Positions 41,289 to 49,711 of a DNA stretch of 53,045 nt are shown piece after piece. Made by a program: the position numbers and the translations under genes. The DNA comes from an uncultured Muribaculaceae bacterium (lineage in GTDB: Bacteria; Bacteroidota; Bacteroidia; Bacteroidales; Muribaculaceae): the NCBI GenBank assembly GCA_910584905.1, contig CAJUCQ010000067.1, forward strand, positions 1-53,045, written 5' to 3'. The notes beneath the pieces were generated by a model that was given only the letters and a program-made list of their open reading frames with translations, made no database searches and was not told the DNA's origin. The first letter of the stretch is position 1. Each line of letters opens with the position of its first letter.

Positions 41289-41830
41289 AGGGCGGTCAAG
41301 CGTCGTGCAGATGTGTTCGCGCAGTGAGGGAGCAATGCGGTTGCATTGTGACCGAAACAAGCGGACGCAGATGCATGACGATTGGCCGAGGCGATGGTAA
41401 TTATGGTTAGCGGGAATCCATTTGAATCTACGGCAAGATGTCTTTTTATCCCTTTGATTTTCTTTCCTCCGTCAATTCCCTTTACCGATTGGGCCGGTCC
41501 GATACGTACGCTTTGGCTGTCTATGACGGCAACTGTCGGTTGCGACGATTTTCCTTGCGAATCTCTTGCCATCGGAATCAATTCGCGAGTCAAACGGTCA
41601 AAAATTCCTATAGAAATCCACTTGCGTAAAATTCATACACGGTACGACATTTTGGAAAATCTTTGGGCAGAAGTTTCCATTGACACCCTGTTTTGATTAA
41701 GATAAACAAGGCATCAATAATCTCAAATATATCAGCCTTTTATTTCGTATTGAAAATTTTCGGAAATTATTCTAAAAATAAAGTTGCGCTGTTCAAGTGT
41801 CAAATCTGTATTATATCGCAATCTACTCTT
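41260..41830 (-). pseudogene. IS5-family transposase pseudogene
   Basis: On the minus strand three frame-shifted pieces of one transposase can be read from about 41830 downward. First comes a stretch with NTDLTLEQRNFIFRIISENF, then one with ADIFEIIDALFILIKTGCQW and KLLPKDFPKCRTVYEF, then LRKWISIGIFDRLTREL. The last piece continues to TVAVIDSQSVR, GIDGGKKIKGIKRHLAVDS and NGFPLTIIT. DSQSV includes the first catalytic Asp. The DDE region after that is replaced by unrelated sequence, so the second Asp and the Glu are missing. At least two frameshifts and a C-terminal deletion make it inactive. Confidence 0.85.
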
Positions 41831-42071
41831 ATAAGGTAGCAAATGGTTAAAACCTTATAAACAACTGATTTAGTGTGCAATTAATTGTGTGATGATACAA
41901 AGGTTACTTTATCATTGCATCTCTCCGGCGCTTTTTGCCTTGTTGTTCTTTCTTCGAAAGCGGCAAGCCGATAATAGTCACTTAGCAAAGGCTACGCTCG
42001 TTCTTTGCCGTGGCAAAGCGGCTGCGCCGATGACGTCACAAGACAAAAATCACTCAGAGATATGCGCCCCC

Positions 42072-42100
42072 GGCGTTAACAAATATCGGGGAACGGGGTC
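42072..42100 (-). repeat. Right terminal inverted repeat of the IS
   Basis: Complement of the left repeat with one mismatch; outer end GGGGTC at 42095-42100. Confidence 0.9.
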
Positions 42101-43036
42101 TTATTCGCCGGGATGGAAGGTGTCGATGTGGCGGGCTTTTTTTGATTCGAAGATGTCTTCGATTGTGAGGAGGATGCCGCTTTCCTCGACGTCGCCGAAT
42201 TCGTCGTTTATGGCCGTGCCAAACATCTTCATCGTCGGCGAAAGGCTCATGTAGGCGTTTACCAGCGGAGGGATGGTGTTGCCGTGGCGGCGGATTTCGG
42301 CGTTGAGGATGCGGTAGTCGGTCTTGAAGTCATCGCCGGTGAAGAGCGCGGCCAGCTTCTCCCGTGGAGTTTCGGTCTCAAGGGCCTTGATGGGGCGCAC
42401 GAGGCCTTCGTTGTCGGGGAAGTGTTTATGGAGGAAGTAGAGGATGAGGTCGCGGCATTCGTGCGTATAGCTCGGATACATCGTCACCTTGCCGAAGAGA
42501 TAGCGCGTCTCGGGATATACCACCGTGAGCGAGCCGAGGCCGTCCCAAAGGTTGTCAAGGGCGTAGAGGGCTTTCGCTCCGGCACGCGACGACTGGTATT
42601 CGGGGCGCACGAACGAGCGCCCAAGCTCGATGGTGTAGGGGAGATAGTCGGTGATGAAGCGTTCGGAGAAGCGGAACATGTGCGACGTGGCGATGCGGGG
42701 CACGCCTTCGCCGTTGAGGCGGATGTCGCAGCCGCGGATGAAACGGTAGCCTCCGAGAATCAGGCGCGAGTCGGGGTCCCACACTACGAGCTGGCTGCAG
42801 GGCGGGTCCATCGTGTCGAATTCGTCGATGTCGCACTCCTTGCCGGTGCCGCCCCCGGCGAGACGGAAAGCGATTTCGCGCAGGCGTCCGAGTTCGCGCA
42901 TCACGTTCGGCGAGTTGTGGGCAGTCACAATGTAGAGTTCGTTGCCGCCTTTGTTGGTGGTGCGCAGAAAGCGTTCGCGAGTGAGTTCGGAGGCTATGAG
43001 GTCGGTGTCGACCGGAGGGATTATTTTTTGGTTCAT
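42101..43036 (-). CDS. glsB: N-acyltransferase for glycine-type aminolipids (GlsB-like)
   Basis: A 311-residue GNAT-type acyltransferase of the hemolysin/OlsB-like family (COG3176). Signatures include LGRLREIAFRLAGGGTGKEC near residue 50, DEFDTMDPPCSQLVVWDPD, ILGGYRFIRG, and SHMFRFSERF and ELGRSFVRPEYQ (about 130-150). In Bacteroides the GlsB protein N-acylates glycine with a 3-hydroxy fatty acid, and GlsA then adds a second acyl chain. The partner gene lies upstream with a 4-nt overlap, matching that pair. The TAA stop lies exactly in the TTA target duplication of the adjacent insertion sequence; the protein end is intact. Assignment by family and context. Confidence 0.85.
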   Translation of the reverse strand: MNQKIIPPVDTDLIASELTRERFLRTTNKGGNELYIVTAHNSPNVMRELGRLREIAFRLAGGGTGKECDIDEFDTMDPPCSQLVVWDPDSRLILGGYRFIRGCDIRLNGEGVPRIATSHMFRFSERFITDYLPYTIELGRSFVRPEYQSSRAGAKALYALDNLWDGLGSLTVVYPETRYLFGKVTMYPSYTHECRDLILYFLHKHFPDNEGLVRPIKALETETPREKLAALFTGDDFKTDYRILNAEIRRHGNTIPPLVNAYMSLSPTMKMFGTAINDEFGDVEESGILLTIEDIFESKKARHIDTFHPGE

Positions 43037-43878
43037 GACCGTGGAGTGTCGGAGGGTTGAGCTAAGGAATATACGAGTTCGCGGATCCGCGAGGCTTCGG
43101 CCGCGGCGTTGCGCGCGTCGAGCGCTTCGGGTGGTATCGGCGGCGCGCACGTCAGCGTAAAACGCGAGCCGCGGGCGCGGAACACTTCTTTGGGAAGGCG
43201 CACCATCTCGATGTTGAGTTTTATTCCGAGGCGCTTGCGCAGGGCCGCGAAGCGGTAGAAAGATCCGCTGTTGCGCCCCGAAAAGTACATCGGCACGACG
43301 GGGCGACCGCTGCGGACGGCTTTGCTGACAAACATCTTCTGCCATGCGAGGTCGGCGATGCGGCCGTCTTTGCCGCGGCGCGAGCACAGTCCGGCGGGAA
43401 ATATCACCACCGGGTTGTCGCCCTGAAGCACGGCGTCGAGCGTCGAGGCGCCTTCGCGGCTTTGCGAACCGTGTTTGTTGACGGGGATAAACACTCCGCG
43501 GAGCGGCCCGATGGCCATGAGCATGTCGTTGACAACGAAGCGGAGCCCCAGGCCGTAGATGCGGGTGAGTGCCGAAATGATGGCGATGCCGTCGAGCCCT
43601 CCGAGAGGGTGGTTGCATACGAAGACGGCCCGTCCGTCGGTGGGGAGATTTTCTTCTCCGCGGAGGTCGACGCGGATGTCGAGTTCGTCGAGCAGGGCGT
43701 CGCAGAATGCGGCCCCTTCGCGCGGATAGGCCTTGCGGAGGAAGGCGTTCATTTCGTCCTGACAGATTATTTTCTCAAGAGCGCGCACCAGCAGACGCGG
43801 CACGCGACGGGAGCGGCGGCCGAGCTTTTCCCGCAATACTTCAGCGAGGTTTATGCAGATAGGACCCTTGTCAGGCAT
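43033..43878 (-). CDS. glsA: PlsC-type O-acyltransferase (GlsA-like)
   Basis: A 281-residue acyltransferase of the PlsC superfamily. Block I reads VFVCNHPLGGLDG (about 90-102), where the catalytic histidine and aspartate are separated by five residues rather than the usual four; I believe this is normal for this branch. Block III is VVIFPAGLCSRR (about 165-176), and VVPMYFSG follows. By analogy with Bacteroides GlsA it would esterify the hydroxyl of a monoacyl glycine to make the diacyl glycine lipid. ATG 43878 is used; the in-frame TTG at 43899 is part of the -7 promoter element. It overlaps glsB by 4 nt (ATGA). Confidence 0.85.
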   Translation of the reverse strand: MPDKGPICINLAEVLREKLGRRSRRVPRLLVRALEKIICQDEMNAFLRKAYPREGAAFCDALLDELDIRVDLRGEENLPTDGRAVFVCNHPLGGLDGIAIISALTRIYGLGLRFVVNDMLMAIGPLRGVFIPVNKHGSQSREGASTLDAVLQGDNPVVIFPAGLCSRRGKDGRIADLAWQKMFVSKAVRSGRPVVPMYFSGRNSGSFYRFAALRKRLGIKLNIEMVRLPKEVFRARGSRFTLTCAPPIPPEALDARNAAAEASRIRELVYSLAQPSDTPRS

Positions 43879-43896
43879 TTTTTTGAGATTGAGTTG

Positions 43897-43904
43897 CAAA
43901 ATTA
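43897..43904 (-). promoter_or_regulatory. Promoter -7 element of glsAB
   Basis: TAATTTTG on the minus strand, about 18 nt before the glsA ATG. The -33 region is not clear. Confidence 0.5.
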
Positions 43905-43946
43905 TGAAAAAATCCGCGTCTACGGCTATGCAATCGGATTTTTTTG

Positions 43947-43954
43947 TACTTTTG
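43947..43954 (+). promoter_or_regulatory. Promoter -7 element of the glycan cluster
   Basis: TACTTTTG, about 50 nt before the ATG at 44005; divergent from glsAB. No clear -33 element. Confidence 0.5.
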
Positions 43955-44004
43955 TATTTGTGTTAACCTTAAATCAGATTCCATTTCGGCTTTTTGAGCT
44001 TGTC

Positions 44005-45411
44005 ATGGTGCTCTTTTGGTGTGTCATGACGGCTTTTTTGCCCGGCGTCGGCTTTGGCGCGCCGGTCGGGCTCGTCGTAGTCTGGGGGCTGACACGCCTT
44101 GCGGCGCGATGGCTCGGCGTCGATTCTATGCCCTGCCGCTGGACGCTCGTCGGGGCTATGGCATTTCTCGGCGCTATGCTGTTGGTCAATCTCGATTTCT
44201 TTTGCACTGCCGCCGGGGCCACGCCCGCCGACCCTTATATCGTCAATCCCGACGCCGCCCGCAATTGGGCGCAAATCAAGGCTTTCGCCTCGGGCCTGAT
44301 GCCCGACGGCTTTTTCAATTATCAGGCTTACGGAATCATTATGAGCATCCCGGGACGTTTTCTCGGGCTGGGCGGACTCCTGTGTGTCAACGCGCTGATG
44401 ACGATGCTCGCAATTGTCTTCACCGGGCGCATTGCCCGCGAGAGTGCGGGCTTCGACGGCTTCTGCAGCATGCGCGTGGCCATGGCGGCTATGCTCATGA
44501 CGGCCTGCGTGCTTAATTTCATGGCCGCAGGAACGATTCTCCTCAAGGACGCTATGGCTTGTGCGGCCTTCGCGGCGGCGGTCACGGGCTGTCTGGCCAT
44601 GCGCCGCCGGTGCGCCGCCGGTGAATTCCCCTTGGCGTGGCTCCTGCTGACGCTGGCGGCGACGGCCTTGGCTATGCTCGTCAGGATGCGCTCCTTGTAT
44701 ATGCTTGTGTTTGCGTTCTTGGCCCTGATGCCGTGGACGGCGGGGCGCCGCGGCGGCTTCAGGGCGCTTTGGCCCTTCATTGCGACGCTCGTCTTCTGCG
44801 TGGGCGGCATCGTGGCGATGGACTGCGTGGGCGACATGGCCGATGTCACCGGCGATGCTCTCGACATGGACTCTCCCGTGGTGTTCAGCGCTTCGCCCCG
44901 CGGAAGCAGTCTCACGCCCTTCATCGAGGCTTACCCGACCGCTCCCTTGTGGCTCAAACTCGTGTCGTTGCCGTTCACGCTCGGTCTTCAGTTGCTCCTG
45001 CCCCTGCCGTGGACGTTTATGCGCCATTTCGACTACGGCCCATCGATGGTCCTCGCCCACTTCGGCTTCCCCTTGTATATCGAGGCCGGGCTTGTGGCCT
45101 ATTTCCTTTTGTTTTGTATCCGCCGCGCCCCGCGCGCCCTTGTGGTCACGACGCTTGCCGGATTCGTGCTCTATGCGGGCATCGCCTTCCTCTACGGCGG
45201 CACGGTGAGCCGCTATTCGCTCATGCTTCTGCCAATGCTTCTGCCGTCGGCGGCATGGGTGGCCGTGGTCTCGCTGCGCGAGCGCCGGCTCGCGGGATGG
45301 ATGTTTGTCTACGGCCTTGTCATTCTCATTGCCCTGACAGTGGGATACTATTATTACAGTCTTGCTCCTGCGGGCAACGACCTCTATTGTTGTGTAACAA
45401 GCGCAGGTTGA
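44005..45411 (+). CDS. Polytopic membrane protein of a glycan cluster
   Basis: A 468-residue integral membrane protein with about 12 hydrophobic helices. Between the first helices is a periplasmic-type loop (AAGATPADPYIVNPDAARNW, about 73-92) and a larger loop near 280-320 (DALDMDSPVVFSASPRGSSL). Overall it resembles membrane-bound GT-C or Wzy-like polymerase proteins, but I see no diagnostic motif and do not assign a function. An in-frame GTG at 43960 would sit at the expected transcription start, so ATG 44005 is used. It leads a cluster with a GT2 enzyme 3 nt downstream and two further genes, all tightly packed. Confidence 0.72.
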   Translation: MVLFWCVMTAFLPGVGFGAPVGLVVVWGLTRLAARWLGVDSMPCRWTLVGAMAFLGAMLLVNLDFFCTAAGATPADPYIVNPDAARNWAQIKAFASGLMPDGFFNYQAYGIIMSIPGRFLGLGGLLCVNALMTMLAIVFTGRIARESAGFDGFCSMRVAMAAMLMTACVLNFMAAGTILLKDAMACAAFAAAVTGCLAMRRRCAAGEFPLAWLLLTLAATALAMLVRMRSLYMLVFAFLALMPWTAGRRGGFRALWPFIATLVFCVGGIVAMDCVGDMADVTGDALDMDSPVVFSASPRGSSLTPFIEAYPTAPLWLKLVSLPFTLGLQLLLPLPWTFMRHFDYGPSMVLAHFGFPLYIEAGLVAYFLLFCIRRAPRALVVTTLAGFVLYAGIAFLYGGTVSRYSLMLLPMLLPSAAWVAVVSLRERRLAGWMFVYGLVILIALTVGYYYYSLAPAGNDLYCCVTSAG

Positions 45412-45414
45412 GTC

Positions 45415-46131
45415 ATGAAGTCTGTAAGTATCATTACTATAACTAAAGACGACGGCGCCCTCCTCGACAACACCGTGCGGAGCGTAAGGGCGCAGACCGC
45501 CTTCGACCGCATCGAACACGTGATTGTCGACGGCGGCACGACGCCTTTGCCTCGCTATGAGGGCGTAGACGTGCGGCGCATGCCTCCACGCGGCGTATAT
45601 GCCGCCATTAACGAGGGCATACGCTGCTCGTCGGCCCCGATTGTGGGAATGGTCCACGGCAATGACATCTTCGCCTCCGATCGTGTCGTAGAGCACGTGC
45701 TTGATATTTTCGACGCCGACCCCGAACTTGATTTTGTCTACGGCAGCCTTGTCTACCGCAATTGCAGTTCCGGGAAAATATGCCGCAAATACGACAGCGG
45801 AAAATTCAAGCCCGAGTTGCTCGACTGCGGCTTCGGCCCGGCTCATCCCACCCTCTTTGCCCGCCGTAGAGTGTTCGAGAGCGTAGGGCTATACGACGAG
45901 TCGTTCAGAATTTCGGGCGACTTCGAGATGTGGCTCCGTCTCTTCGCCCCTCAGAACAGCTTCAAATGGCACTTCGAGCCGGAGGTGATGACCGTAATGA
46001 CAAAGGGCGGTATCTCCTCGCGCCTTAGTAATCAGCTGACGGTGAACGTGCGCGAAAAGCTGCGCGCCCTGAGGATGCACGGTCATCCGGCTAATATATT
46101 CAGTCTCTTACGACGCTTCTTTTATCTATGA
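45415..46131 (+). CDS. Family 2 glycosyltransferase
   Basis: A 238-residue GT-A glycosyltransferase of family GT2 (WcaE/WfgS-like). The N-terminus SVSIITITKDDGALLDNTVR is typical, HVIVDGGTT is the nucleotide-binding turn, the metal-site region is MVHGNDIFA (about 79-87), and YDESFRISGDFEMWLRLF (about 160-177) holds the E-D-like catalytic base region. It would add a sugar to a lipid-linked glycan on the inner face of the membrane. It starts 3 nt after the membrane gene and overlaps the next gene by 4 nt. Confidence 0.92.
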   Translation: MKSVSIITITKDDGALLDNTVRSVRAQTAFDRIEHVIVDGGTTPLPRYEGVDVRRMPPRGVYAAINEGIRCSSAPIVGMVHGNDIFASDRVVEHVLDIFDADPELDFVYGSLVYRNCSSGKICRKYDSGKFKPELLDCGFGPAHPTLFARRRVFESVGLYDESFRISGDFEMWLRLFAPQNSFKWHFEPEVMTVMTKGGISSRLSNQLTVNVREKLRALRMHGHPANIFSLLRRFFYL

Positions 46132-46787
46132 CTACCGACTATCCCGCGACTGTCCCCGCCGAGGCTCCGCGCCCGCGAGCACTCGTGATACTTCAGGGCA
46201 GGGAATATCTCCACCCCTATCTCCGCAAAGCCTTCGAGCCTGATTATGAGCTTGAGATTGCGGCGCCCGACGCCGGGGTTGCGTCGGCTGACGCGAGCGT
46301 GTGCATCCTTGCCGGAGGCGACGCGCTCCCCTCCGGCGCCGCCGCCATGCCGGTGATTGACGTCCCCGAGATTGTGGCCACGGGAATGCAGGGCCTCGTC
46401 CGGCGGCTGGCCCGCGAGGTGGCCTCGGGGCGCTTCTTCGCAATACGCGACTATGAATATCCGCGCATCCGCGTGGTCCACGCCGTGGACCTTGCCGCCG
46501 CCGCCCGTATTGCCGCCGAGGCCGCCCGCCCCGGGCGGTGGACGCTTGACGACGGTTGCGCTCCCCGAATCGACGTTCTGGCCGATGCCTTGGCCTTCAG
46601 AATCAAGGGCAAGCGCCTCTATACCCTCCCGCGCCGCTGGGCCATGCTTGCCGGTGTGGGGCGCTTCTGGCGCGGGCTGGAATATACACCCGCCGCCGGC
46701 GCGAGTTTTGTCGGCGAGTTCGACTTCAAGCCCCACGATGTGTGCGCTTATCTGAAGACTCATGTCTATGACGAAAACAGCTTGTGA
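46128..46787 (+). CDS. Degenerate NAD-epimerase-like protein, uncertain
   Basis: A 219-residue protein without a clear family. Residues 115-185 follow the pattern of the C-terminal half of extended short-chain dehydrogenase/epimerases in this phylum: RIRVVHAVDLAAAARIAAEA, then GRWTLDDGCAPRIDVLADAL and KRLYTLPRRWA. However the N-terminal Rossmann glycine motif and the Y-x-x-x-K pair are missing, and the protein is about 80 residues short. It may be a non-enzymatic or highly diverged relative. It overlaps the GT2 gene by 4 nt and is followed after 2 nt by the next gene, so it belongs to the glycan operon. Confidence 0.5.
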   Translation: MTTDYPATVPAEAPRPRALVILQGREYLHPYLRKAFEPDYELEIAAPDAGVASADASVCILAGGDALPSGAAAMPVIDVPEIVATGMQGLVRRLAREVASGRFFAIRDYEYPRIRVVHAVDLAAAARIAAEAARPGRWTLDDGCAPRIDVLADALAFRIKGKRLYTLPRRWAMLAGVGRFWRGLEYTPAAGASFVGEFDFKPHDVCAYLKTHVYDENSL

Positions 46788-46789
46788 CT

Positions 46790-47644
46790 ATGGCCTTTCT
46801 TGACGAATTAGGCGCCACGCTCAAAGGCGCAGGCAAAGTTCTCCTCCTGTCGCGCCCCGGAGCCGCCGGGAGATACCGCGCGCCGCGCTCGGGGCGTATA
46901 TTCATCCTCGGCAACGGCCCGTCGCTCAGGGAGGCAATCGACCGCTTCGGGGCGCGTCTCGCCGACGAAGACACCCTTGCGGTGAATTTTGCGCTGAACG
47001 CCCCGGAGATTCAGGCCTTGCGCCCCGGCAGGTATGTGCTTGCCGACCCGCATTTCTTCCGTCGGAGCGGCGAAGACGCCAACGTCGACGCCTTGTGGGA
47101 GAACATCGGGCGCGCCGACTGGTCGCTGACACTGTTTGTGCCAGCCGCATTCGTGGCTGCGGCCCGCGCACGGCTTGCCTCGCCGACAGTGATTGTCAAG
47201 CCTTTCAACGCCGTCGGAGTCGAGGGCTTCAGAGCTTTTCGGCGACGGGTCTATAAATCGGCCCTCGCCATGCCGAGACCGCGCAATGTGCTTATTCCGT
47301 CGGTGATGCTCGCCATCTGGAGCGGATATAAAACCATAGTCCTTCTCGGGGCTGACCATTCGTGGATGAAGACCCTCGCGGTCAGTGATGACAACGAGGT
47401 CGTGAGCGTGCAGCCGCATTTCTACAAGGAAGATTCGCGCGAGGGAAAGCGCGTGCGCCACGAATATCGCGGCTACCGTCTCCATCATATCGTGGAGAGC
47501 TTCGCCGTGGCATTCAAGGCCTATCACCATATCGCCGAGTTTGCATCGGCTGAAGACGTTGAAATCGTCAACGCCACTCCCGGAAGCTTTATCGACGCCT
47601 TCCGAAGAGCCGATCTTTCAGACATTCTATCTCGACCTAGATAA
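46790..47644 (+). CDS. DUF115-like putative glycan-modifying protein
   Basis: A 284-residue protein with the nucleotide-binding start GRIFILGNGPSLREAIDRFG (about 33-52), followed by DTLAVNFALN and RYVLADPHFF. This pattern is seen in DUF115/MptE-like proteins and in some surface-glycan transferases. Later segments are VLIPSVMLAIWSGYKTIVLL and GADHSWMKT (about 160-190), which resemble sialyltransferase-like folds. It ends the glycan cluster. ATG 46790 is preferred to the GTG at 46784, which overlaps the previous stop. Probable transferase acting on a surface polysaccharide; substrate unknown. Confidence 0.7.
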   Translation: MAFLDELGATLKGAGKVLLLSRPGAAGRYRAPRSGRIFILGNGPSLREAIDRFGARLADEDTLAVNFALNAPEIQALRPGRYVLADPHFFRRSGEDANVDALWENIGRADWSLTLFVPAAFVAAARARLASPTVIVKPFNAVGVEGFRAFRRRVYKSALAMPRPRNVLIPSVMLAIWSGYKTIVLLGADHSWMKTLAVSDDNEVVSVQPHFYKEDSREGKRVRHEYRGYRLHHIVESFAVAFKAYHHIAEFASAEDVEIVNATPGSFIDAFRRADLSDILSRPR

Positions 47645-47742
47645 CAAAATGTCACAAAATGCATCGAAATCATCATAATTAGCCTTTGATTCTCGGATTG
47701 AACGACCATTTGTCTTGATTTTAAATAAAATTAACAATATAT

Positions 47743-47776
47743 TTTGTCTTTTATGATAGAATGTATTGTATTTTTG
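47743..47776 (+). promoter_or_regulatory. Promoter of the exported-protein operon
   Basis: TTTG at 47743-47746, 22-bp spacer, TATTTTTG at 47769-47776. The 100-nt stretch before it (47645-47742) is AT-rich and holds no gene. Confidence 0.68.
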
Positions 47777-47778
47777 TC

Positions 47779-47853
47779 GCACTTCAAGTAATTCGCCACG
47801 ACAAATGCTGCTTCAATGGCAGATTTTGTGGCATAAACACAATTTCTAAGTGC
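47779..47853 (+). promoter_or_regulatory. Structured 5' leader of the exported-protein operon
   Basis: GCACTT (47779-47784) is the exact complement of AAGTGC (47848-47853), which ends one base before the ATG. Inside, GCCAC (47795-47799) pairs with GTGGC (47828-47832) and CTGC (47808-47811) with GCAG (47819-47822). The whole leader can fold into a closed arm that ends at the start codon. It matches no riboswitch I know. Confidence 0.4.
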
Positions 47854-47854
47854 A

Positions 47855-48310
47855 ATGAGAAAAATTTTGCTGACAACGCTACTGCTCGCATCGGCCTTTG
47901 TGGCCGGAGCGGCCGACGGGCTCAGGGTCAAGACCCTGACGGGCGATGCGGTGATGTTTCATTTCGACTCGCGCCCCGAGGTGACTTTCCTCGCAGGCAA
48001 GTTGCAGGTGAAGACCGCCGCCGACCCCGCCGTCACGTTCGAGCTCGACGACATCGACTCGATTGAGTTTGCAGCCATGACGGGAGCGGACGCCCCCGCC
48101 GGGTGCGGAATATGTATGAGCGCCGACGCTTCCGGCGTCGTCTTCGGCAACATCGCCGACGGAGCGCACGCGGCCGTTTACAGCATTTCCGGCCGTCTGC
48201 TCGTTTCGGAGCGTTGCGCCGGAGGCAATTTCAGCCTCTCGCGCTCCGTGTATGGCCCGGGCGTATATATTGTTAAAATCGATGGTTTCACTGCGAAAAT
48301 AGTTCTATGA
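47855..48310 (+). CDS. Small exported protein with type IX-like sorting domain
   Basis: A 151-residue exported protein. After a signal peptide (about 1-20, AGAAD) comes a short beta domain with VTFLAGKLQVK and the motif TFELDDIDSIEF (about 60-71). The C-terminal 60 residues form a type IX (Por) sorting-like domain: AAVYSISGRLLVSER, then GPGVYIVKIDGFTAKIVL. Little is left between the two, so it may be a surface-exposed adaptor or a small ligand-binding protein. The next gene starts within its stop codon (ATGA) and carries a similar short N-terminal domain. The function is unknown. Confidence 0.75.
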   Translation: MRKILLTTLLLASAFVAGAADGLRVKTLTGDAVMFHFDSRPEVTFLAGKLQVKTAADPAVTFELDDIDSIEFAAMTGADAPAGCGICMSADASGVVFGNIADGAHAAVYSISGRLLVSERCAGGNFSLSRSVYGPGVYIVKIDGFTAKIVL

Positions 48311-49680
48311 TTCAAATGAAAAAAATATTTACACTTGCCATAGCCGCCCTGACTGTTGCAGGCGTCGGCGCACAGGAAAGATTCATGCGCATCCACATGG
48401 CCGACGGGACCTCGGAGACCATAAAAGTGGCGGAAGTTGCCAAAATCACATTCGAGGAAGATGGCGACGCACCCGTCAATCCCGGAGATAGACGTCTGGT
48501 CGACATGGGCCTCTCCGTAAAATGGGCCGCGTGGAACGTCGGCGCCACCACTCCCTCCGACTACGGCAACTTCTATGCCTACGGCGAAATCGAACCGAAA
48601 ACCGACTACAGCGTCGAAACCTACCAATGGATTAACCCCGACTACGTCGAAGGTCAGTTCTACGACCAGTGGGAGCAATACTACAAGCTCGGCGCCACAT
48701 TCACCGGAACCAACTACGACGTGGCCCACGTAAAGTGGGGCGACCTCTGGCGCATGCCCACACGCCGCGAGTGGATCGAACTGATTGAAAACTCCACGTG
48801 GACGTGGACCGCAATCGACGGTGTGGCCGGATGCCGCGCCACGTCGCGCATCAACGGCAACAGCATCTTCTTCCCCGCCGCCGGAAATATGGTGGGCACC
48901 GACCATACGCACGACCAAACCGGATGTTTCTACTGGACCTCCAGCGAGTACGAAGGCGACCCCACGGTCGAGTGCCGCAACTATCGCGCGAACATGGACA
49001 GCAGCAACCACGCCGCCGACGGCTACGATTACCCCGACGTCGGCTTCAGCGTGCGCGCCGTCTACGGCGAAGTGCCCTCCGAAACAATCAAGTACACGGC
49101 TCCGTCCGAACCCGTCGACCTCGGGCTGTCAGTGAAGTGGGCGCCGTTCAACGTCGGAGGTTCGAGTGTCAGCCTCGCCGGCGAATACTTCTGCTGGGGC
49201 GAGACCGCAACGAAGCTCTACAGCCACCGCTACAACTACAAGCACTATGACCCCCTCACCGACTCACACGTCAACATCGGGCAAAACATTTGCGCTACTG
49301 AATACGACCCCGCCACGCAGTGCTGGGGCGAAGACTGGCGCCTGCCCACACCCGAGGAAGTCAAGGAACTGATTGAAAAGTGCACGTGGACACGCTCCGG
49401 CTACGACGCAATCGTCACCGGTCCCAACGGCAACAGCATCCGCTTCCCGGCCATGCAGTTCCTCTCCTATGCCGGCAAGCCCTCCGGTTTCCTCAGCCCC
49501 ATAAACTCCGGCTACTATCTCACGGGCGACGGCGGCACGGAAAAGTGGGCCAGTGGAAAACCGACCGAAAACGAAGTTTGCACCGTCCTCAAGTTCTACA
49601 TGGAAAGCGGCATATATAAGCTCGACGACACTACGTACCGCGGCATGGGCATGTCGGTCCGGCCCGTATATGCCAAGTAA
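48307..49680 (+). CDS. Exported protein with two tandem Fib_succ_major-type domains
   Basis: A 457-residue exported protein. ATG 48307 overlaps the previous stop; ATG 48316 (MKKIFTLAIA) would give a more usual signal peptide. After a short domain (RIHMADGTSETIKVAEVAKI) come two copies of a roughly 190-residue module: VDMGLSVKWAAWNVGATTPS (about 65) and VDLGLSVKWAPFNVGGSSVS (about 268). Each continues with a W-G-E-x-W-R-x-P-T-x-x-E-x-x-E-L-I-E block and a G-N-S-I-x-F-P-A segment, ending in S-V-R-x-V-Y. This is the Fibrobacter-type major paralogous domain (TIGR02145-like), common in gut Bacteroidales surface proteins. Function unknown, perhaps adhesion. The next gene begins 31 nt on. Confidence 0.82.
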   Translation: MIQMKKIFTLAIAALTVAGVGAQERFMRIHMADGTSETIKVAEVAKITFEEDGDAPVNPGDRRLVDMGLSVKWAAWNVGATTPSDYGNFYAYGEIEPKTDYSVETYQWINPDYVEGQFYDQWEQYYKLGATFTGTNYDVAHVKWGDLWRMPTRREWIELIENSTWTWTAIDGVAGCRATSRINGNSIFFPAAGNMVGTDHTHDQTGCFYWTSSEYEGDPTVECRNYRANMDSSNHAADGYDYPDVGFSVRAVYGEVPSETIKYTAPSEPVDLGLSVKWAPFNVGGSSVSLAGEYFCWGETATKLYSHRYNYKHYDPLTDSHVNIGQNICATEYDPATQCWGEDWRLPTPEEVKELIEKCTWTRSGYDAIVTGPNGNSIRFPAMQFLSYAGKPSGFLSPINSGYYLTGDGGTEKWASGKPTENEVCTVLKFYMESGIYKLDDTTYRGMGMSVRPVYAK

Positions 49681-49711
49681 TCCCGAAGTCAAACGCTGAA
49701 AATTCCCTTAT

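Larger units (their letters stand above)
41257..42103. mobile_element. Decayed IS5-family insertion sequence with TTA target duplication
   Basis: The element proper is 41260-42100 (841 bp). Its ends are inverted repeats of at least 29 bp with one mismatch. It is flanked by direct repeats TTA (41257-41259 and 42101-42103), fitting the TNA target of the IS1031-type branch of IS5. The only coding content is a broken minus-strand transposase. The right-hand 270 nt inside the element hold no gene. It is AT-richer than its surroundings. The right TTA is the stop codon (TAA on minus) of the next gene, so the insertion did not damage either neighbour. Confidence 0.85.

Noticed and set aside
41889..42254. 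Plus-strand frame running across the right end of the insertion sequence
   Set aside because: It crosses the IS boundary into the antisense of glsB and has no domain or promoter; chance frame.
42101..43036. Damage to glsB by the insertion sequence
   Set aside because: The target duplication restores the TAA stop, and the reading frame up to it is intact.
43570..43640. Five-residue spacing between His and Asp in GlsA taken as a broken active site
   Set aside because: The NHPLGGLDG form is, as far as I recall, common in this acyltransferase branch, so it is probably not a defect.
43462..44004. Upstream extension of the membrane gene at 44005 across glsA
   Set aside because: It overlaps glsA in the opposite direction and lies before the -7 element at 43947-43954; the extension has no conserved sequence.
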